A stretch of 64,000 bases of DNA from Herbaspirillum sp. WKF16 (GTDB taxonomy: Bacteria > Pseudomonadota > Gammaproteobacteria > Burkholderiales > Burkholderiaceae_D), in assembly GCF_028993615.1 (NCBI RefSeq), contig NZ_CP118632.1, positions 3,224,001-3,288,000 of the forward strand. The letters are read 5' to 3'. The notes under the pieces were generated by a model. That model searched no databases and was not told where the DNA came from. It saw only the letters and a list, made by a program, of their open reading frames with translations. Both the position numbers and the translations under genes were made by a program. Below are positions 42,902-52,820 of this stretch, one piece after another (position 1 is the stretch's first letter; each line of letters begins with the position of its first letter).

Positions 42902-43801
42902 TCAGGCCCTTTCCGCCCGGCCGCGCTTGCGGGTCCAGGCTTGCAACAGGTTGATCGTCAGCAGCAGCAGGAACGACACCACCAGCATCACCGTGGCGAT
43001 CGCGGTGGCGCCTGCGTAGTCGTATTGCTCCAGCTTGGTCACGATGAACAGCGGCGTGATCTCCGACACCATCGGCATGTTGCCGGCGATAAAGACCACC
43101 GAACCGTATTCGCCGGCGGCGCGCGCAAAGGACAGCGCAAAGCCGGTGAGCAGCGCCGGCAGCACGGTCGGGAAGATCACGTAGGAGAAGGTTTGCCAGC
43201 GGCTGGCGCCGAGGCTGGCGGCCGCTTCCTCAAGTTCGCGCTCGGCGTCTTCCAGCACCGGCTGCACGGTGCGCACCACGAAGGGCAAGCCGATGAAGGT
43301 CAGCGCCACCAGCACGCCCAGCGGGGTGAAGGCGACCTTGATGCCGATCTTGGCCAGCAGGCTGCCGATCCAGCCGTTCTGGGAATACAGGGTGGTCAGC
43401 GCGATGCCGGCCACCGCGGTGGGCAGCGCGAACGGCAAGTCGACCAGGGCGTCCACGATGCGCTTGCCGGGGAAGCGGTAGCGCACCAGCACCCAGGCCA
43501 CGATGCCGCCGAAGAAGACGTTGAGCAAGGCGCCGATCAGCGAGGCGCCGAAGGTCAACCGGTAGGACGCCATCACGCGCGGCGAGGTCACCGCCTCGAC
43601 GAAGCCCTCCCAGGTGAGGGTGAAGGTTTTGAGGAAGATCGCCGACAGCGGGATCAGCACGATCAGCGTCAGGTAGAAAATGGTGAAGCCCAGCGACAGG
43701 CCGAAACCCGGCAGCACGCGCTTGCCGCGGGCGCTGCGGGAGGCCGTCGCCGTGGCCTGCGGGGCCACGATGGGTGCGGCTGGTGAACTGGATGCGGACA
43801 T
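42902..43801 (-). CDS. cysT: Sulfate ABC transporter permease CysT (CysU)
   Basis: 299 residues, six membrane helices after a polar N-terminus. The coupling loop is [20 protein letters not shown], and [19 protein letters not shown] is typical of CysT. It is the first gene of cysTWA-cysB. The binding protein Sbp is encoded separately at 50557. AGAGAACG precedes the ATG, and a motif shared with the sbp upstream region lies at 43866. Confidence 0.95.
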   Translation of the reverse strand: MSASSSPAAPIVAPQATATASRSARGKRVLPGFGLSLGFTIFYLTLIVLIPLSAIFLKTFTLTWEGFVEAVTSPRVMASYRLTFGASLIGALLNVFFGGIVAWVLVRYRFPGKRIVDALVDLPFALPTAVAGIALTTLYSQNGWIGSLLAKIGIKVAFTPLGVLVALTFIGLPFVVRTVQPVLEDAERELEEAAASLGASRWQTFSYVIFPTVLPALLTGFALSFARAAGEYGSVVFIAGNMPMVSEITPLFIVTKLEQYDYAGATAIATVMLVVSFLLLLTINLLQAWTRKRGRAERA

Positions 43802-43865
43802 GGAAGCGTTCTCTTTTTATTACAAATGCGACTATAGGTGACCGATATTCGCACCCGTTAGTTAT

Positions 43866-43877
43866 AAAGAGAACGAA
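43866..43877. promoter_or_regulatory. Motif shared by cysT and sbp upstream regions (site 1)
   Basis: AAAGAGAACGAA here matches AAAAAGAACGAA at 51636 in 11 of 12 positions, in the same orientation relative to the genes. A related AGAGAACG in opposite orientation lies close to the cysT start. It is a candidate CysB site by position only. Confidence 0.4.
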
Positions 43878-43954
43878 GTTTTTTGCATGCCTTTAGACGA
43901 AAACCGAATAAGAAGACACGAAAAATCGCGCAAGCTGGCAAGGAAGAATTGCCT

Positions 43955-44560
43955 TCATGGCAAGGCCGGCGAGGCGGCGGCGCGCTCCAGCAGGCCCAGC
44001 AGCAGGCGCTGGCCGGCGGTCCAGTCGCCCAGGCCGGAGTCGGCATTGATATGCCCGAGCGCCCCGGCGCTGGTGAAACCGGCGCCCCACGCCTCGGCCC
44101 AATGGCGGGCGCGCGGCGCGCTCATCCAGGGATCGTCCTCGCTGCCCACCACCAGCGCCGCGAACGGCAGGCGGTGGCTGACCTCGGCGGCGACGCCGAA
44201 CTTGTCGGGATCGGCCGGGGCCACCAGCAAGGCGGCCACAATCGGGGAGCCGGCGCCGGTCTCGGCCTGCAAGGCGGCGGCGCGGTGCACCGTGGTCAGG
44301 CAGCCGAAGCTGTGGGCCACGATCACGGTGGGCCGGCTGTCCTGCGCCAACATCTCGCCCAAGCGGCTCGACCAGCGCGGCAGCTCGGCCTGGCCCCACT
44401 CCTCCTGCTCTACCCGTTCGAATGCCGGATACAGGCGCTGCCAGCGCGACTGCCAGTGCTCGGGTCCGCTGCCGTGCAGGCCGGGCGCGACCAGCACGCG
44501 GTAGTCGGCCAGGCGCGACGGCGGCGCGGCGGCGGCAGGATGCAAAGAAGAGCGGTTCAT
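43955..44560 (-). CDS. RBBP9/YdeN-type serine hydrolase
   Basis: 201 residues. An alpha/beta hydrolase of the small RBBP9 type with YRVLVAPGLHGSGPEHWQSR, the nucleophile elbow VAHSFGC and a late ALGHINADSG containing the His. The substrate is unknown. The start at 44560 is chosen because homology begins shortly after; an upstream Met at 44668 overlaps the preceding gene. It is the last gene of the long sulfonate operon, 47 bases after the EAL gene. Confidence 0.82.
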   Translation of the reverse strand: MNRSSLHPAAAAPPSRLADYRVLVAPGLHGSGPEHWQSRWQRLYPAFERVEQEEWGQAELPRWSSRLGEMLAQDSRPTVIVAHSFGCLTTVHRAAALQAETGAGSPIVAALLVAPADPDKFGVAAEVSHRLPFAALVVGSEDDPWMSAPRARHWAEAWGAGFTSAGALGHINADSGLGDWTAGQRLLLGLLERAAASPALP

Positions 44561-44607
44561 CGTGACCTCGCGAAGGAAGGCGCCGGCGGCGGCCGGCGTG
44601 TGGCCGT

Positions 44608-45477
44608 TCAGGCGGCCTGCTGGCCCGATCCGCCCGACGGCTGGAGCTGGGCCTGCGGGGTGTCCCACAGGTAACCCTGGGCGTGGATGGTCTGGGCCAG
44701 CGCGCTGCCGTATTGTTCGAGCTTGTCGAACACCTCGCGGTTCTCGACGCGCTTGAAGAAGATGCGCACGCCCTGGTCCGCCGCGCGCAGCAGCAGCAAC
44801 GCCACGCTGTCGGGATCGGCCAGCTCGCGCGCATCGACCTTGATCAGGTCGGGCCTGACCTTGTCGAGCAGGCTCAGCGCCTCCAGCGGGCTGTTGGCCG
44901 ACACGCCCAGGCGGAAGCCGTTGCGGCGATAGTTGTCGAGCACGTAGTTGAGCAACCAGCGCTGGTTGGGCGTGACCACCGGCAGCTGCAGCACGATGCG
45001 TTCGTGCGGCAGCTCCAGCGCCGAAAGGATGCGTCGGTAGGCCACGCCGTGATTGTTGTTGACCGCCGCCAGCAGGCGCGCATGCACCGACAGGTGCAGC
45101 TCGGGCGCGTCATCGCCGGCCTGGCGATAGTAGTTGATGGCGTGCAGCATGCGGCACAGCCGGTCGAGCTCGACCGACTCGTCGTCGCTGGCGGCCTGGT
45201 CCAGCAGCTTCCACAGGTGCAGGCCGTCGTCGATCTCGGAATAGCTGCGGGCGAAGGCCTCGTAGGCGATCACCTCGCCGCCGCCGAAGCTGCGCACGGC
45301 CTGGAAGGCCGAGGTCAGCGAAGTATTGAAGAAGCGCCCGACCGCGCGGCCCTGCTCGTCCAGCCAGACCTTCGATGCATTCGATGCGCTCGATGCGTTC
45401 GGGTTTGCCGCGCTGCCGGCATTGCCGGTACTGCCATTGAGGCGCTCCAGATAAGCGTCCAGTGCCTGATAAGCCAT
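44608..45477 (-). CDS. Degenerate EAL-domain protein in the sulfonate operon
   Basis: 289 residues with an EAL fold at about 50-270. Signature residues are altered: the E-A-L site reads E73-A-F75, the usual NLS block is LHLSVHARL, and the DDFG loop is replaced by SANSPLE. Only the Lys of IKVD (K213) is kept. c-di-GMP hydrolysis is therefore unlikely; binding or a protein-protein role is possible. Residues 27-35 are a small triplet repeat (NAS-SAS-NAS). It lies between ssuF and the hydrolase on the same strand and is probably cotranscribed. Confidence 0.8.
   Translation of the reverse strand: MAYQALDAYLERLNGSTGNAGSAANPNASSASNASKVWLDEQGRAVGRFFNTSLTSAFQAVRSFGGGEVIAYEAFARSYSEIDDGLHLWKLLDQAASDDESVELDRLCRMLHAINYYRQAGDDAPELHLSVHARLLAAVNNNHGVAYRRILSALELPHERIVLQLPVVTPNQRWLLNYVLDNYRRNGFRLGVSANSPLEALSLLDKVRPDLIKVDARELADPDSVALLLLRAADQGVRIFFKRVENREVFDKLEQYGSALAQTIHAQGYLWDTPQAQLQPSGGSGQQAA
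45371..45397 (-). repeat. Three 9-bp tandem repeats within the EAL gene
   Basis: TTCGATGCA, TTCGATGCG and CTCGATGCG lie in tandem and encode Asn/Ser-Ala-Ser triplets. Copy number could vary without breaking the frame. Confidence 0.7.
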
Positions 45478-45538
45478 CCGGCATGCTCCATGAAAAAAGA
45501 GGCGCCGCCCCCGAGGCGGGAGCGGCCTGCCGCGCTGC

Positions 45539-45754
45539 TTACAGCTTGGCGATCGAGACTTCGGTCGCCTTCACCAGCGCCACGACTTCGCTGCCGATGG
45601 TCAGGCCCAGGTCCTTGACCGAGCGGGTGGTGATCACCGATGTGACGATGCCGGCCGGGGTCTCGACGTCGACTTCCGACACCACGGAACCCTCGATGAT
45701 GGCCTTGACTTTGCCCTTGAACTGATTGCGTACGTTGATTGCCTGGATGGTCAT
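45539..45754 (-). CDS. ssuF: Mop/TOBE-domain protein SsuF
   Basis: 71 residues forming a single Mop domain: RNQFKGKVKAIIEGSVVSEV followed by GIVTSVITTRSVKDLGL and VVALVKATEVSI. Such molbindins bind molybdate or related oxyanions as oligomers. In Pseudomonas putida the ssuEADCB operon ends with ssuF, a protein of this type needed for sulfonate and sulfate-ester use. The same position here, 79 bases after ssuB, supports the name. Confidence 0.85.
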   Translation of the reverse strand: MTIQAINVRNQFKGKVKAIIEGSVVSEVDVETPAGIVTSVITTRSVKDLGLTIGSEVVALVKATEVSIAKL

Positions 45755-45833
45755 GCTCTGCTCCTTGGTGGATGTGCGGCGCCGACACCTGTCGCGCCGC
45801 GATGGTTGAAATGCCTTGCTCTTGCCGGGCGGC

Positions 45834-46676
45834 TCACACCGCCCATTGCACCTGTTGCACGCCGCGCGGCGCGAACAGCTGCGATTGCTCTTCGATGACA
45901 GCCTGCGCGCTGCCGGGATGGCGCAGCACGCGCGCCAGGATCGCCTCTTCCAGCTGCGCAAAGCGGGCCTGGCCGCGCGAACGCGGGCGCGCCAGTTCGA
46001 TGCGCTGGTCCAGCGCGACGCGGCCGTCCTCGATCAGCAGCACGCGGTCGGCCAGGGCGATGGCTTCCTGAACGTCGTGGGTGACCAGCAAGGCGGTGAA
46101 GCCGCGCTCCTGCCACAGCGATTCGATCAGCGCCTGCATCTCGATGCGGGTCAGCGCGTCGAGCGCGCCCAGCGGCTCGTCCAGCAGCAGCAGTTGCGGG
46201 TCATGCACCAGCGCCCGCGCCAGCGCCACGCGCTGACGCTGGCCGCCCGAGAGCACCGCCGGCCATTCGCCGGCGCGCTGGTCGAGGCCGACGTGGCGCA
46301 AGGCTTGCAGGGCTTGCGGCGCCGCCTGCCTGGGCAAACCCAGCGCGACGTTGGCCTGCACCCGCTTCCATGGCAGCAGGCGCGAATCCTGGAACATGAT
46401 GCGGATCTCGGGATCGGCCACTGCCTGCGCGTTGTGCTCGTAAATCACTTCGCCTTCGGTGGCGCCGTCCAGCTGCGCCACCAGGCGCAGCAAGGTGCTC
46501 TTGCCGCAGCCGCTGCGGCCGACGATGGCGACGAATTCGCCCGGCTCGATCTCAAGATCGATACCGTGCAAGACCTCGCGCCCGCCGAAGGACTTGGACA
46601 AGGCTTGCAGGCGGATGCCGATGCCGCGGCCGGCGGCGCGGCCCAGCTGGCGGTTTTCCTGTGCGTCGATGCGCAT
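45834..46676 (-). CDS. ssuB: Aliphatic sulfonate ABC transporter ATPase SsuB
   Basis: 280 residues. The Walker A is GRSGCGKST, the signature [14 protein letters not shown] and the Walker [34 protein letters not shown] is typical of SsuB/TauB. The Met at 46676 has GGAGAA upstream; an alternative Met at 46706 overlaps the ssuC stop codon (ATGA) and would add ten residues, so the start is not certain. It drives sulfonate import with SsuC. Confidence 0.93.
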   Translation of the reverse strand: MRIDAQENRQLGRAAGRGIGIRLQALSKSFGGREVLHGIDLEIEPGEFVAIVGRSGCGKSTLLRLVAQLDGATEGEVIYEHNAQAVADPEIRIMFQDSRLLPWKRVQANVALGLPRQAAPQALQALRHVGLDQRAGEWPAVLSGGQRQRVALARALVHDPQLLLLDEPLGALDALTRIEMQALIESLWQERGFTALLVTHDVQEAIALADRVLLIEDGRVALDQRIELARPRSRGQARFAQLEEAILARVLRHPGSAQAVIEEQSQLFAPRGVQQVQWAV

Positions 46677-46702
46677 CGCGTTCTCCGGTATATGCGGTCG
46701 GT

Positions 46703-47545
46703 TCATTGGTAGCCGGGATGCCAGCGCAGCCAGAAGCGTTCCAGCGCGCGCGCGGCAGTGTCGGCCAGCTTGCCCAGCAAGGCGTAGAGCAGGATGCCCA
46801 CCAGCACCACATCGGTCTGCAGGAACTCGCGGGCGTTCATGGTCATGTAGCCGATGCCGGCCTGGGCGGAGATGGTCTCGGCCACGATCAGCAGCACCCA
46901 CACCAGTCCCAGCGCAAAGCGCAGGCCCACCAGGATGGACGGCAAGGCGCCCGGCAGGATCACGTCGCGGTACAGCGCCCAGCCCGAGAGGCCGTAGCTC
47001 CTGGCCATCTCGATCAGGCCGCGGTCGACCGAGCGGATGCCGTGGAAGGTATTGAGGTAGACCGGGAAGAACACGCCCACCGAGACCAGGAACAGCTTGG
47101 CCGTCTCGTCGATGCCGAACCACAGGATCACCAGCGGGATCAGCGCCAGCGCGGGAATATTGCGCACCATCTGCAGCGTGGTGTCGAGCAGCAGCTCGGC
47201 CGAACGCAGGCTGCCCGAAAGCAGGCCCAGCACCAGGCCGAGGCCGGCGCCGACCGCGAAGCCCGAGGCTGCGCGACCGCCGGACACCGCCAGGTGGCGC
47301 CACAGTTCGCCCGAGGCCGAGAGGCTCCACACGGCCTTGAGCACCGCCCACGGTTCCGGCAGGATGCGGCTGGAGAGCCAGCCGGCCTGGGCTGCGATTT
47401 CCCACCAGGCCACCAGCGCCAGCGGCAGGATCCAACCGACCCAGGCCTGGCCGCGCGTACTGCGCTCGGCGTTCTTTTTCGATTTGCCCGCGGCCGCCGG
47501 CACACCGGCGGCGTCGACTGGAGCATTGGAAGTCGCTGTCGTCAT
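46703..47545 (-). CDS. ssuC: Aliphatic sulfonate ABC transporter permease SsuC
   Basis: 280 residues with six membrane helices. The coupling loop reads [20 protein letters not shown], with [21 protein letters not shown] following, as in SsuC/TauC. It lies seven bases after ssuD and just before ssuB. Confidence 0.95.
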   Translation of the reverse strand: MTTATSNAPVDAAGVPAAAGKSKKNAERSTRGQAWVGWILPLALVAWWEIAAQAGWLSSRILPEPWAVLKAVWSLSASGELWRHLAVSGGRAASGFAVGAGLGLVLGLLSGSLRSAELLLDTTLQMVRNIPALALIPLVILWFGIDETAKLFLVSVGVFFPVYLNTFHGIRSVDRGLIEMARSYGLSGWALYRDVILPGALPSILVGLRFALGLVWVLLIVAETISAQAGIGYMTMNAREFLQTDVVLVGILLYALLGKLADTAARALERFWLRWHPGYQ

Positions 47546-47552
47546 GATGGCC

Positions 47553-48719
47553 TCAGCTTGCCGACACGCGCACCGGCGCCGCCTTGGGCACTTCGGTGTT
47601 GCCGACGATCTCGCCGAAGGGGCCGGAGAGCTTGCGCTCCTCCTGCGCCTCGCGCTGCGCGCGCGGCAGGTGCGGGAACACCAGCTCGGCGAAGCGGTAG
47701 GACTCTTCCAGGTGCGGGTAACCGGAGAGGATGAAGGTGTCGATGCCCAGCGCCGCGTATTCCTTCAGGCGCGCGGCCACGGTTTCGCCGTCGCCCACCA
47801 GCGCGGTGCCGGCGCCGCCGCGCACCAGGCCGACGCCGGCCCACAGGTTGGGGCTCACTTCCAGCTTGTCGCGGCGTCCGCCGTGCAGGGCCGCCATGCG
47901 GCGCTGGCCTTCCGAATCCATGCGGGCGAAGTTGGCCTGGGCCTTGGCGATGGTCTCGTCGTCCAGGCGGCTGATCAATTCGTCGGCGGCGCGCCATGCG
48001 CCTTCATTGGTGTCGCGCACGATCACGTGCAGGCGGATGCCGAAACGCAGCGTGCGGCCGGCGCGGGCGGCGCGCTCGCGCACGCGGGCGATCTTCTCGG
48101 CCACGGCGGCCGGCGGCTCGCCCCAGGTCAGGTAGACGTCGACCTGCTCGGCGGCGAGGTCGATCGCCTCGTCCGAGGAGCCGCCGAAATACAGCGGCGG
48201 ATACGGCGCCTGCACCGGCGGATAAAGCGCCTTGGCGCCCTTCACGCTGAGGTGCTTGCCCTCGAAGCTGGTCTCGCCGCCGGTATGCGTCTTGGCCAGC
48301 ACGTCGCGCCAGATCTTGAGGAATTCGTCCGAGATCTCATAGCGCTCGGCGTGGGTGCCGAACACGCCGTCGCTCTCCTGCTCCACCGGGTCGCCGCCGG
48401 TGACGACGTTGATCAGCAAGCGGCCGTTGGACAGGCGATCAAAGGTCGCCGCCATGCGCGCCGACAGCGTGGGCGCGGTCAGGCCGGGACGCACCGCCAC
48501 CAGGAATTTCAGGCGGCGGGTAGCGTCGATCAGGCTGGCGGCCGCCACCCAGGCATCCTCGCAGGAACGGCCGGTGGGCAGCAGCACGCCGTCGTAGCCC
48601 AGCGTGTCGGCGGCCACCGCGACCTGCTTCATGTAGTCGTGGGTCACCGGGCGCGCGCCTTCGGAGGTGCCGAGGTAGCGGCTGTCGCCGTGGGTGGGGA
48701 TAAACCAGAAAACGTTCAT
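47553..48719 (-). CDS. ssuD: FMNH2-dependent alkanesulfonate monooxygenase SsuD
   Basis: 388 residues, a luciferase-like TIM barrel. It starts [20 protein letters not shown] and contains [15 protein letters not shown] with the conserved Cys54, [20 protein letters not shown] and [12 protein letters not shown]. It releases sulfite from C2-C10 alkanesulfonates in the cytoplasm using FMNH2 supplied by SsuE. It lies within sbp-ssuEADCB, between ssuA and ssuC. Confidence 0.97.
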   Translation of the reverse strand: MNVFWFIPTHGDSRYLGTSEGARPVTHDYMKQVAVAADTLGYDGVLLPTGRSCEDAWVAAASLIDATRRLKFLVAVRPGLTAPTLSARMAATFDRLSNGRLLINVVTGGDPVEQESDGVFGTHAERYEISDEFLKIWRDVLAKTHTGGETSFEGKHLSVKGAKALYPPVQAPYPPLYFGGSSDEAIDLAAEQVDVYLTWGEPPAAVAEKIARVRERAARAGRTLRFGIRLHVIVRDTNEGAWRAADELISRLDDETIAKAQANFARMDSEGQRRMAALHGGRRDKLEVSPNLWAGVGLVRGGAGTALVGDGETVAARLKEYAALGIDTFILSGYPHLEESYRFAELVFPHLPRAQREAQEERKLSGPFGEIVGNTEVPKAAPVRVSAS

Positions 48720-48759
48720 GCTTGACTCCTGTTGTGCGTGTGCCCGGCCGTTCGCCTGC

Positions 48760-49743
48760 TTATTTCAGGACGGCGTCGCTGACCTTGAGCTGCTTGGGGA
48801 TCAGCTTGAGTTCATAGAAGGCGTCGGCGATCTTCTGCTGCTCGGCCAGCACGCCGGCGTCGACCGGCTTGTAGACGTGGGCATAGCGCTTCAGGCCGGT
48901 CTCGATGATGTCGGCGTCCAGGCCCTGGATCGGCGCGAGCTGGGCGGCGGCTTGCGCAGTATGGGTACGGACCCACTCGCCTTCACGGGTGATTTCTTCC
49001 AGCAGGATCTTCTCGATCTGCGGATTCTTGCTGGCGAAGGGGCGCGCGGAGAGGAAGAACTGGTGGTGGTTGACCGCCCCCACGCCGCTGGCCAGGCGAC
49101 GCGCGCCGACCTGTTTCTCGGCGGCGGCCTGGAACGGATCCCAGATCGCCCATGCATCGACGGCGCCCTTCTCGAACGCGGCGCGGGCATCGGCCGGCGC
49201 CAGGTAGACCGGCTGGATGTCGCTGTAGGACAGGCCGGCCTTCTTCAGCAGCGCCACCACCAGCCAGTGCACGTCGGAGCCCTTGTTGAAGGCGACCTTC
49301 TTGCCCTTGAGCTCGGCCACGCTTTTCAGGGTCGAAGTCTTGGGCACCAGCAGGCCTTCGGCATCGGGCGTGGGGATCTCATAGGCGGTGTAGACGAAGT
49401 CGGCGCCGGCGGCCTGCGCGAACACCGGCGGCGCTTCACCCACGTAGCCGAAATCGACCGAGCCGACGTTGAGCGCTTCCAGCAATTGCGGACCGGCCGC
49501 GAATTCCGCCCACTTCACTTCCACGCCCAGCGGCTGCAGGCGCTTTTCCAGCGCGCCATGCGCCTTCAGCAGCACCAGCGTGTTGGCGGCCTTCTGGTAG
49601 CCGATGCGCAGCAGCTTGGTTTCCTGGGCGTGGGTCGCGGGAACAACTCCGGCGGCGATGGCCAGGGCGCCCAACGCGATGGCGGACAGGCGGCCCAGGG
49701 CGTGGCGGCGGGCGGTCTTCTTGTTGTCGTTGCTCGAATTCAC
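48760..49743 (-). CDS. ssuA: Aliphatic sulfonate binding protein SsuA
   Basis: 327 residues. A signal peptide ([24 protein letters not shown]) precedes [27 protein letters not shown], and then [24 protein letters not shown], all family hallmarks. It captures sulfonates in the periplasm. The GTG at 49743 has GGAGAA at good spacing and is preferred; an ATG at 49788 would add 15 residues before the signal peptide. Confidence 0.94.
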   Translation of the reverse strand: MNSSNDNKKTARRHALGRLSAIALGALAIAAGVVPATHAQETKLLRIGYQKAANTLVLLKAHGALEKRLQPLGVEVKWAEFAAGPQLLEALNVGSVDFGYVGEAPPVFAQAAGADFVYTAYEIPTPDAEGLLVPKTSTLKSVAELKGKKVAFNKGSDVHWLVVALLKKAGLSYSDIQPVYLAPADARAAFEKGAVDAWAIWDPFQAAAEKQVGARRLASGVGAVNHHQFFLSARPFASKNPQIEKILLEEITREGEWVRTHTAQAAAQLAPIQGLDADIIETGLKRYAHVYKPVDAGVLAEQQKIADAFYELKLIPKQLKVSDAVLK

Positions 49744-49853
49744 GATGGTTCTCCGTTTGGTTGGCGTACAGGCGGCCTTCCGCTGCACCAGCCGGTTGTC
49801 ATGTCGGTTCCGTATTGGTCGCCGGCCGTGAAGCCGGCTGGCTCAACAATGCG

Positions 49854-50444
49854 TCAGACGCTACAGCGCACCTGCGAGAAAGGCACTTCGCGGAATTCCT
49901 CCGGCGCCGCCTTGTGCAGCGCCAGCAGGCTTTCCGACAGCTGCGCCACACCTTCGTCGACGCGGGCGGCGATCGGCGCATCGAGCTGCAGGCCCTGCTC
50001 CTCGCTCCACACGACCTGGGCTTCGGTGGCGTAGATGCTGGGCAGCACGTGCTTGGGATTGAGCGAAGACAGCACCGGGCGCAACGCATAGTCCAGCGCC
50101 AGCATGTGCGACTGGCTGCCGCCGGTGGCCAGCGGCAGCACCAGCTTGTTGGTCAGGCCGAACTGCGGCAGCAGGTCGAGGAAGGCCTTGAGGATGCCGC
50201 TGTAGGCAGCCTTGTAGACCGGCGTGGCGATCACCACCGCCGAGGCCTCTTCCACCGTCGACAGGGCGGCCTTGATCTGCGCGTCGTTCCAGTCGGCGCG
50301 CAGGATGGCCTGGCCGGGCAGGTCGCGCACCTCGATGCGCGCGTAGCGATGGCCGAGCTGGACCAGCTTGTCGCCGACGTGATTCAGGAGGCGGGTGGAA
50401 CGGGAAGGCGCCGAAGGGCTGCCGGCCAGCAACAGGATGGTCAT
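49854..50444 (-). CDS. ssuE: NADPH-dependent FMN reductase SsuE
   Basis: 196 residues with a flavodoxin-like fold. MTILLLAGSPSAPSRSTRLL is the FMN phosphate loop, and VVIATPVYKAAYSGILKAFLD is diagnostic of SsuE. It supplies reduced FMN to SsuD. The start at 50444 is chosen by homology although the ribosome site is weak; another Met 14 codons upstream gives an unlikely Lys/Thr-rich extension. Confidence 0.95.
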   Translation of the reverse strand: MTILLLAGSPSAPSRSTRLLNHVGDKLVQLGHRYARIEVRDLPGQAILRADWNDAQIKAALSTVEEASAVVIATPVYKAAYSGILKAFLDLLPQFGLTNKLVLPLATGGSQSHMLALDYALRPVLSSLNPKHVLPSIYATEAQVVWSEEQGLQLDAPIAARVDEGVAQLSESLLALHKAAPEEFREVPFSQVRCSV

Positions 50445-50517
50445 GTCGGTCTGCTTGGTTTGCTTGGTGTGTTTGCGGACGGGCATGCGGCCCGCCTGCG
50501 TCGATTCTTTGCATCGA

Positions 50518-50544
50518 CCGCGGGCCGGCTTGGCCGGCCCGCGG
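50518..50544 (-). promoter_or_regulatory. Strong intercistronic hairpin between sbp and ssuE
   Basis: CCGCGGGCCGGC and GCCGGCCCGCGG form a perfect 12-bp stem with a three-base loop. It has no T tract, so it probably protects the sbp message or lowers read-through into ssuE rather than ending transcription fully. Confidence 0.7.
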
Positions 50545-50556
50545 GCTTGCGTCGGA

Positions 50557-51576
50557 TTACTTCTTGTTGGGCACGTACAGCTGGTCGAAGGTGCCGCCGT
50601 CGGAGAAGTGGGTCTTCTGGGCCTTTTGCCAGCCGCCGAAGTCCTTGTCGATGGTCACCAGGTTCAGCTTGGGGAATTGCGAAGCGTACTTGGCGGCGAT
50701 CTTCGGATCGATCGGGCGGTAGTAGTTCTTGGCGATGATTTCCTGGCCTTCTTCCGAGTACAGGTGCTTCAGGTATTCCTCAGCCACCTTGCGGGTGCCG
50801 CGGCGGTCGGCCACCTTGTCGACCACGGCTACCGGCGGCTCGGTCAGGATGGAGATCGACGGCGCGACGATGTCGAACTTGTCCGGGCCCCATTCCTTGA
50901 GCGAGATCAGCGCTTCGTTTTCCCAGGCCAGCAGGACGTCGCCGATGCCGCGCTCGACGAAGGTGATGGTGGCGCCGCGGGCGCCGGAGTCCAGCACCGG
51001 CACGTTCTTGAACAGCTTGGAGATGTAGTCGCGCGCGGCGGCGTCATTGCCGCCCTTCTTCTGCGCATAGGCCCAGGCCGCCAGGTAGTTCCAGCGCGCG
51101 CCGCCGGAAGTCTTGGGGTTGGGGGTGATGACCGACACGCCCGGCTTGATCAGGTCGTCCCAGTCCTTGATCTGCTTGGGGTTGCCCTTGCGCACCAGGA
51201 ACACGATGGTGGAGGTATACGGCGAGCTGTTGTGCGGCAGGCGCTTTTGCCAGTCGGCCGGCAGCAGCTTGGCCTTTTCGGAGATCTCGTCGATATCGTA
51301 GGCCAGCGCCAGGGTGACCACGTCGGCATCGATGCCGTCGATCACCGAGCGGCCCTGCTTGCCGGAACCGCCGTGAGAGGCCTTGATGGTGACGTTGTCG
51401 CCGGACTTTTCCTTCCAGTACTTGGCGAAGCTCTTGTTGTAGTCGGCGTAGAGTTCGCGCGTCGGGTCGTAGGAGACGTTGAGCAGCGAAATATCGGCCG
51501 CATGGGCCACGTGCGCGGCCTGCGCCAGCACCAGCGTGGCGGCGACCGTTTTGATGATGTTCTTCAGCTTCAGCAT
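50557..51576 (-). CDS. sbp: Sulfate-binding protein Sbp
   Basis: 339 residues. A signal peptide ([15 protein letters not shown]) precedes [20 protein letters not shown]. The sulfate-binding blocks [14 protein letters not shown] and [20 protein letters not shown] (here [16 protein letters not shown]) are intact. It feeds sulfate to CysTWA, whose genes lie 7 kb away. It is the first gene before ssuEADCB. The Met at 51576 begins the signal peptide. A motif shared with the cysT upstream region lies 60 bases before the start. Confidence 0.95.
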   Translation of the reverse strand: MLKLKNIIKTVAATLVLAQAAHVAHAADISLLNVSYDPTRELYADYNKSFAKYWKEKSGDNVTIKASHGGSGKQGRSVIDGIDADVVTLALAYDIDEISEKAKLLPADWQKRLPHNSSPYTSTIVFLVRKGNPKQIKDWDDLIKPGVSVITPNPKTSGGARWNYLAAWAYAQKKGGNDAAARDYISKLFKNVPVLDSGARGATITFVERGIGDVLLAWENEALISLKEWGPDKFDIVAPSISILTEPPVAVVDKVADRRGTRKVAEEYLKHLYSEEGQEIIAKNYYRPIDPKIAAKYASQFPKLNLVTIDKDFGGWQKAQKTHFSDGGTFDQLYVPNKK

Positions 51577-51635
51577 GTCCGTTCCCAGAGTGTCGTGTTT
51601 GTTATGGAGAGCACAGGTTAATGAGAGCTCCACTG

Positions 51636-51647
51636 AAAAAGAACGAA
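51636..51647. promoter_or_regulatory. Motif shared by cysT and sbp upstream regions (site 2)
   Basis: AAAAAGAACGAA, 60 bases upstream of sbp, matches the cysT upstream motif at 43866 in 11 of 12 positions. The 51577-51945 gap also holds a TATAAC at 51911 that could be the -10 of the iclR-type gene. No other gene is supported in it. Confidence 0.4.
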
Positions 51648-51945
51648 TACTTTCTTCTCTGAATATGCGAAAAACAGATATGCAAGATCAGCCGCACGGA
51701 ATAAGGCTGGGGGTCTTTATATCGAAATACGTACAAGCAAAGAGAGCCCGCATGGGCCGGACTGGCTGAAATGCAATACTTGACGTACTGGCAACGAACG
51801 ATGATGCGCCACCCGGAACCGGCCGCCGCTTGTCGCCCGCGCGCGAACCCGGGCGCGCATGGCCCGGCGTTAAAAGCACGACCGGACTTTTTGTTGTTTT
51901 CACAATGTGGTATAACACCCCTATTGCAACGCACCAGACTGCACC

Positions 51946-52731
51946 ATGAAAAAAGACGCGGCAGGCGAGACAGAGAATATTTCCATCCAGGTGATCGAGC
52001 GCATGGTGTCGCTGCTCGATGCGCTGGCCGCCTACCCCGACCCGGTCAGCCTGAAAGAATTGTCGGCCGCCACCGACCTGCATCCGTCGACCGCCCACCG
52101 CATCCTCAACGACCTGGTGGTCAAGCGCTTCGTCGATCGCGTCGAGCCCGGCACCTATCGCCTGGGCATGCGCCTGCTGGAGCTGGGCAACATCGTCAAG
52201 AGCCGCCTGTCGGTGCGCGAAGCCGCGCTCGACTTCATGCGCGCCCTGCACCGCAAGACCCACCAGACCATCAACCTGTCGGTGCGCCAGGCCGACGAGA
52301 TCGTCTACATCGACCGATCCTTCTCCGAGCGCTCGGGCATGCAGGTGGTGCGCGCCATCGGCGGCCGCGCGCCGCTGCACCTGACGTCCACCGGCAAGCT
52401 GTTCCTCTCGGTGGACGACCCGAAAGCGGTGCGCGCCTACGCCACCCGCACCGGCCTGGCGGGCCACAACAAGAACTCGATCACCGACCTGACCAAGCTG
52501 GAGCGCGAACTGTCGATGGTGCGCGCGCTGGGCTACGCGCGCGACAACGAGGAACTGGAACTGGGAGTGCGCTGCATGGCCGCCGGCATCTGCGACGACA
52601 GCGGCAAGCTGGTGGCCGGCCTGTCGATCTCGGCGCCGGCCGACCGCCTGCAGGAGGAATGGGTGGATGACCTGGTCAGCACCGCCAACCAGATCTCGTC
52701 GGCGCTGGGCTTCGAGCGCGGCCGCGCCTGA
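51946..52731 (+). CDS. IclR-family transcriptional regulator
   Basis: 261 residues. The N-terminal winged helix (about 12-75) reads VIERMVSLLDALAAYPDPVS and DLHPSTAHRILNDLVV. The C-terminal IclR effector domain (about 90-255) includes IGGRAPLHLTSTGKLFL and GICDDSGKLVAGLSISAPA. The ligand is unknown. It is divergent from sbp, so a role in sulfur or sulfonate control is possible but unproven. A strong terminator follows. Confidence 0.9.
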   Translation: MKKDAAGETENISIQVIERMVSLLDALAAYPDPVSLKELSAATDLHPSTAHRILNDLVVKRFVDRVEPGTYRLGMRLLELGNIVKSRLSVREAALDFMRALHRKTHQTINLSVRQADEIVYIDRSFSERSGMQVVRAIGGRAPLHLTSTGKLFLSVDDPKAVRAYATRTGLAGHNKNSITDLTKLERELSMVRALGYARDNEELELGVRCMAAGICDDSGKLVAGLSISAPADRLQEEWVDDLVSTANQISSALGFERGRA

Positions 52732-52768
52732 GCGGCGCCACGCGCGTGCCGCGTTGCGCGCGGGCATG

Positions 52769-52798
52769 AAAAAAGCGAACCCTCGGGTTCGCTTTTTT
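52769..52798. terminator. Bidirectional terminator
   Basis: GCGAACCC-TC-GGGTTCGC with A6 before and T6 after separates the convergent iclR-type and pbpG genes. Confidence 0.9.
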
Positions 52799-52820
52799 GT
52801 TGCTGCAACGCTTGCGCGGA

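Noticed and set aside
44608..45477. Active c-di-GMP phosphodiesterase
   Set aside because: The EAL motif, the Asn block and the DDFG loop are all changed, so an active EAL enzyme is not supported.
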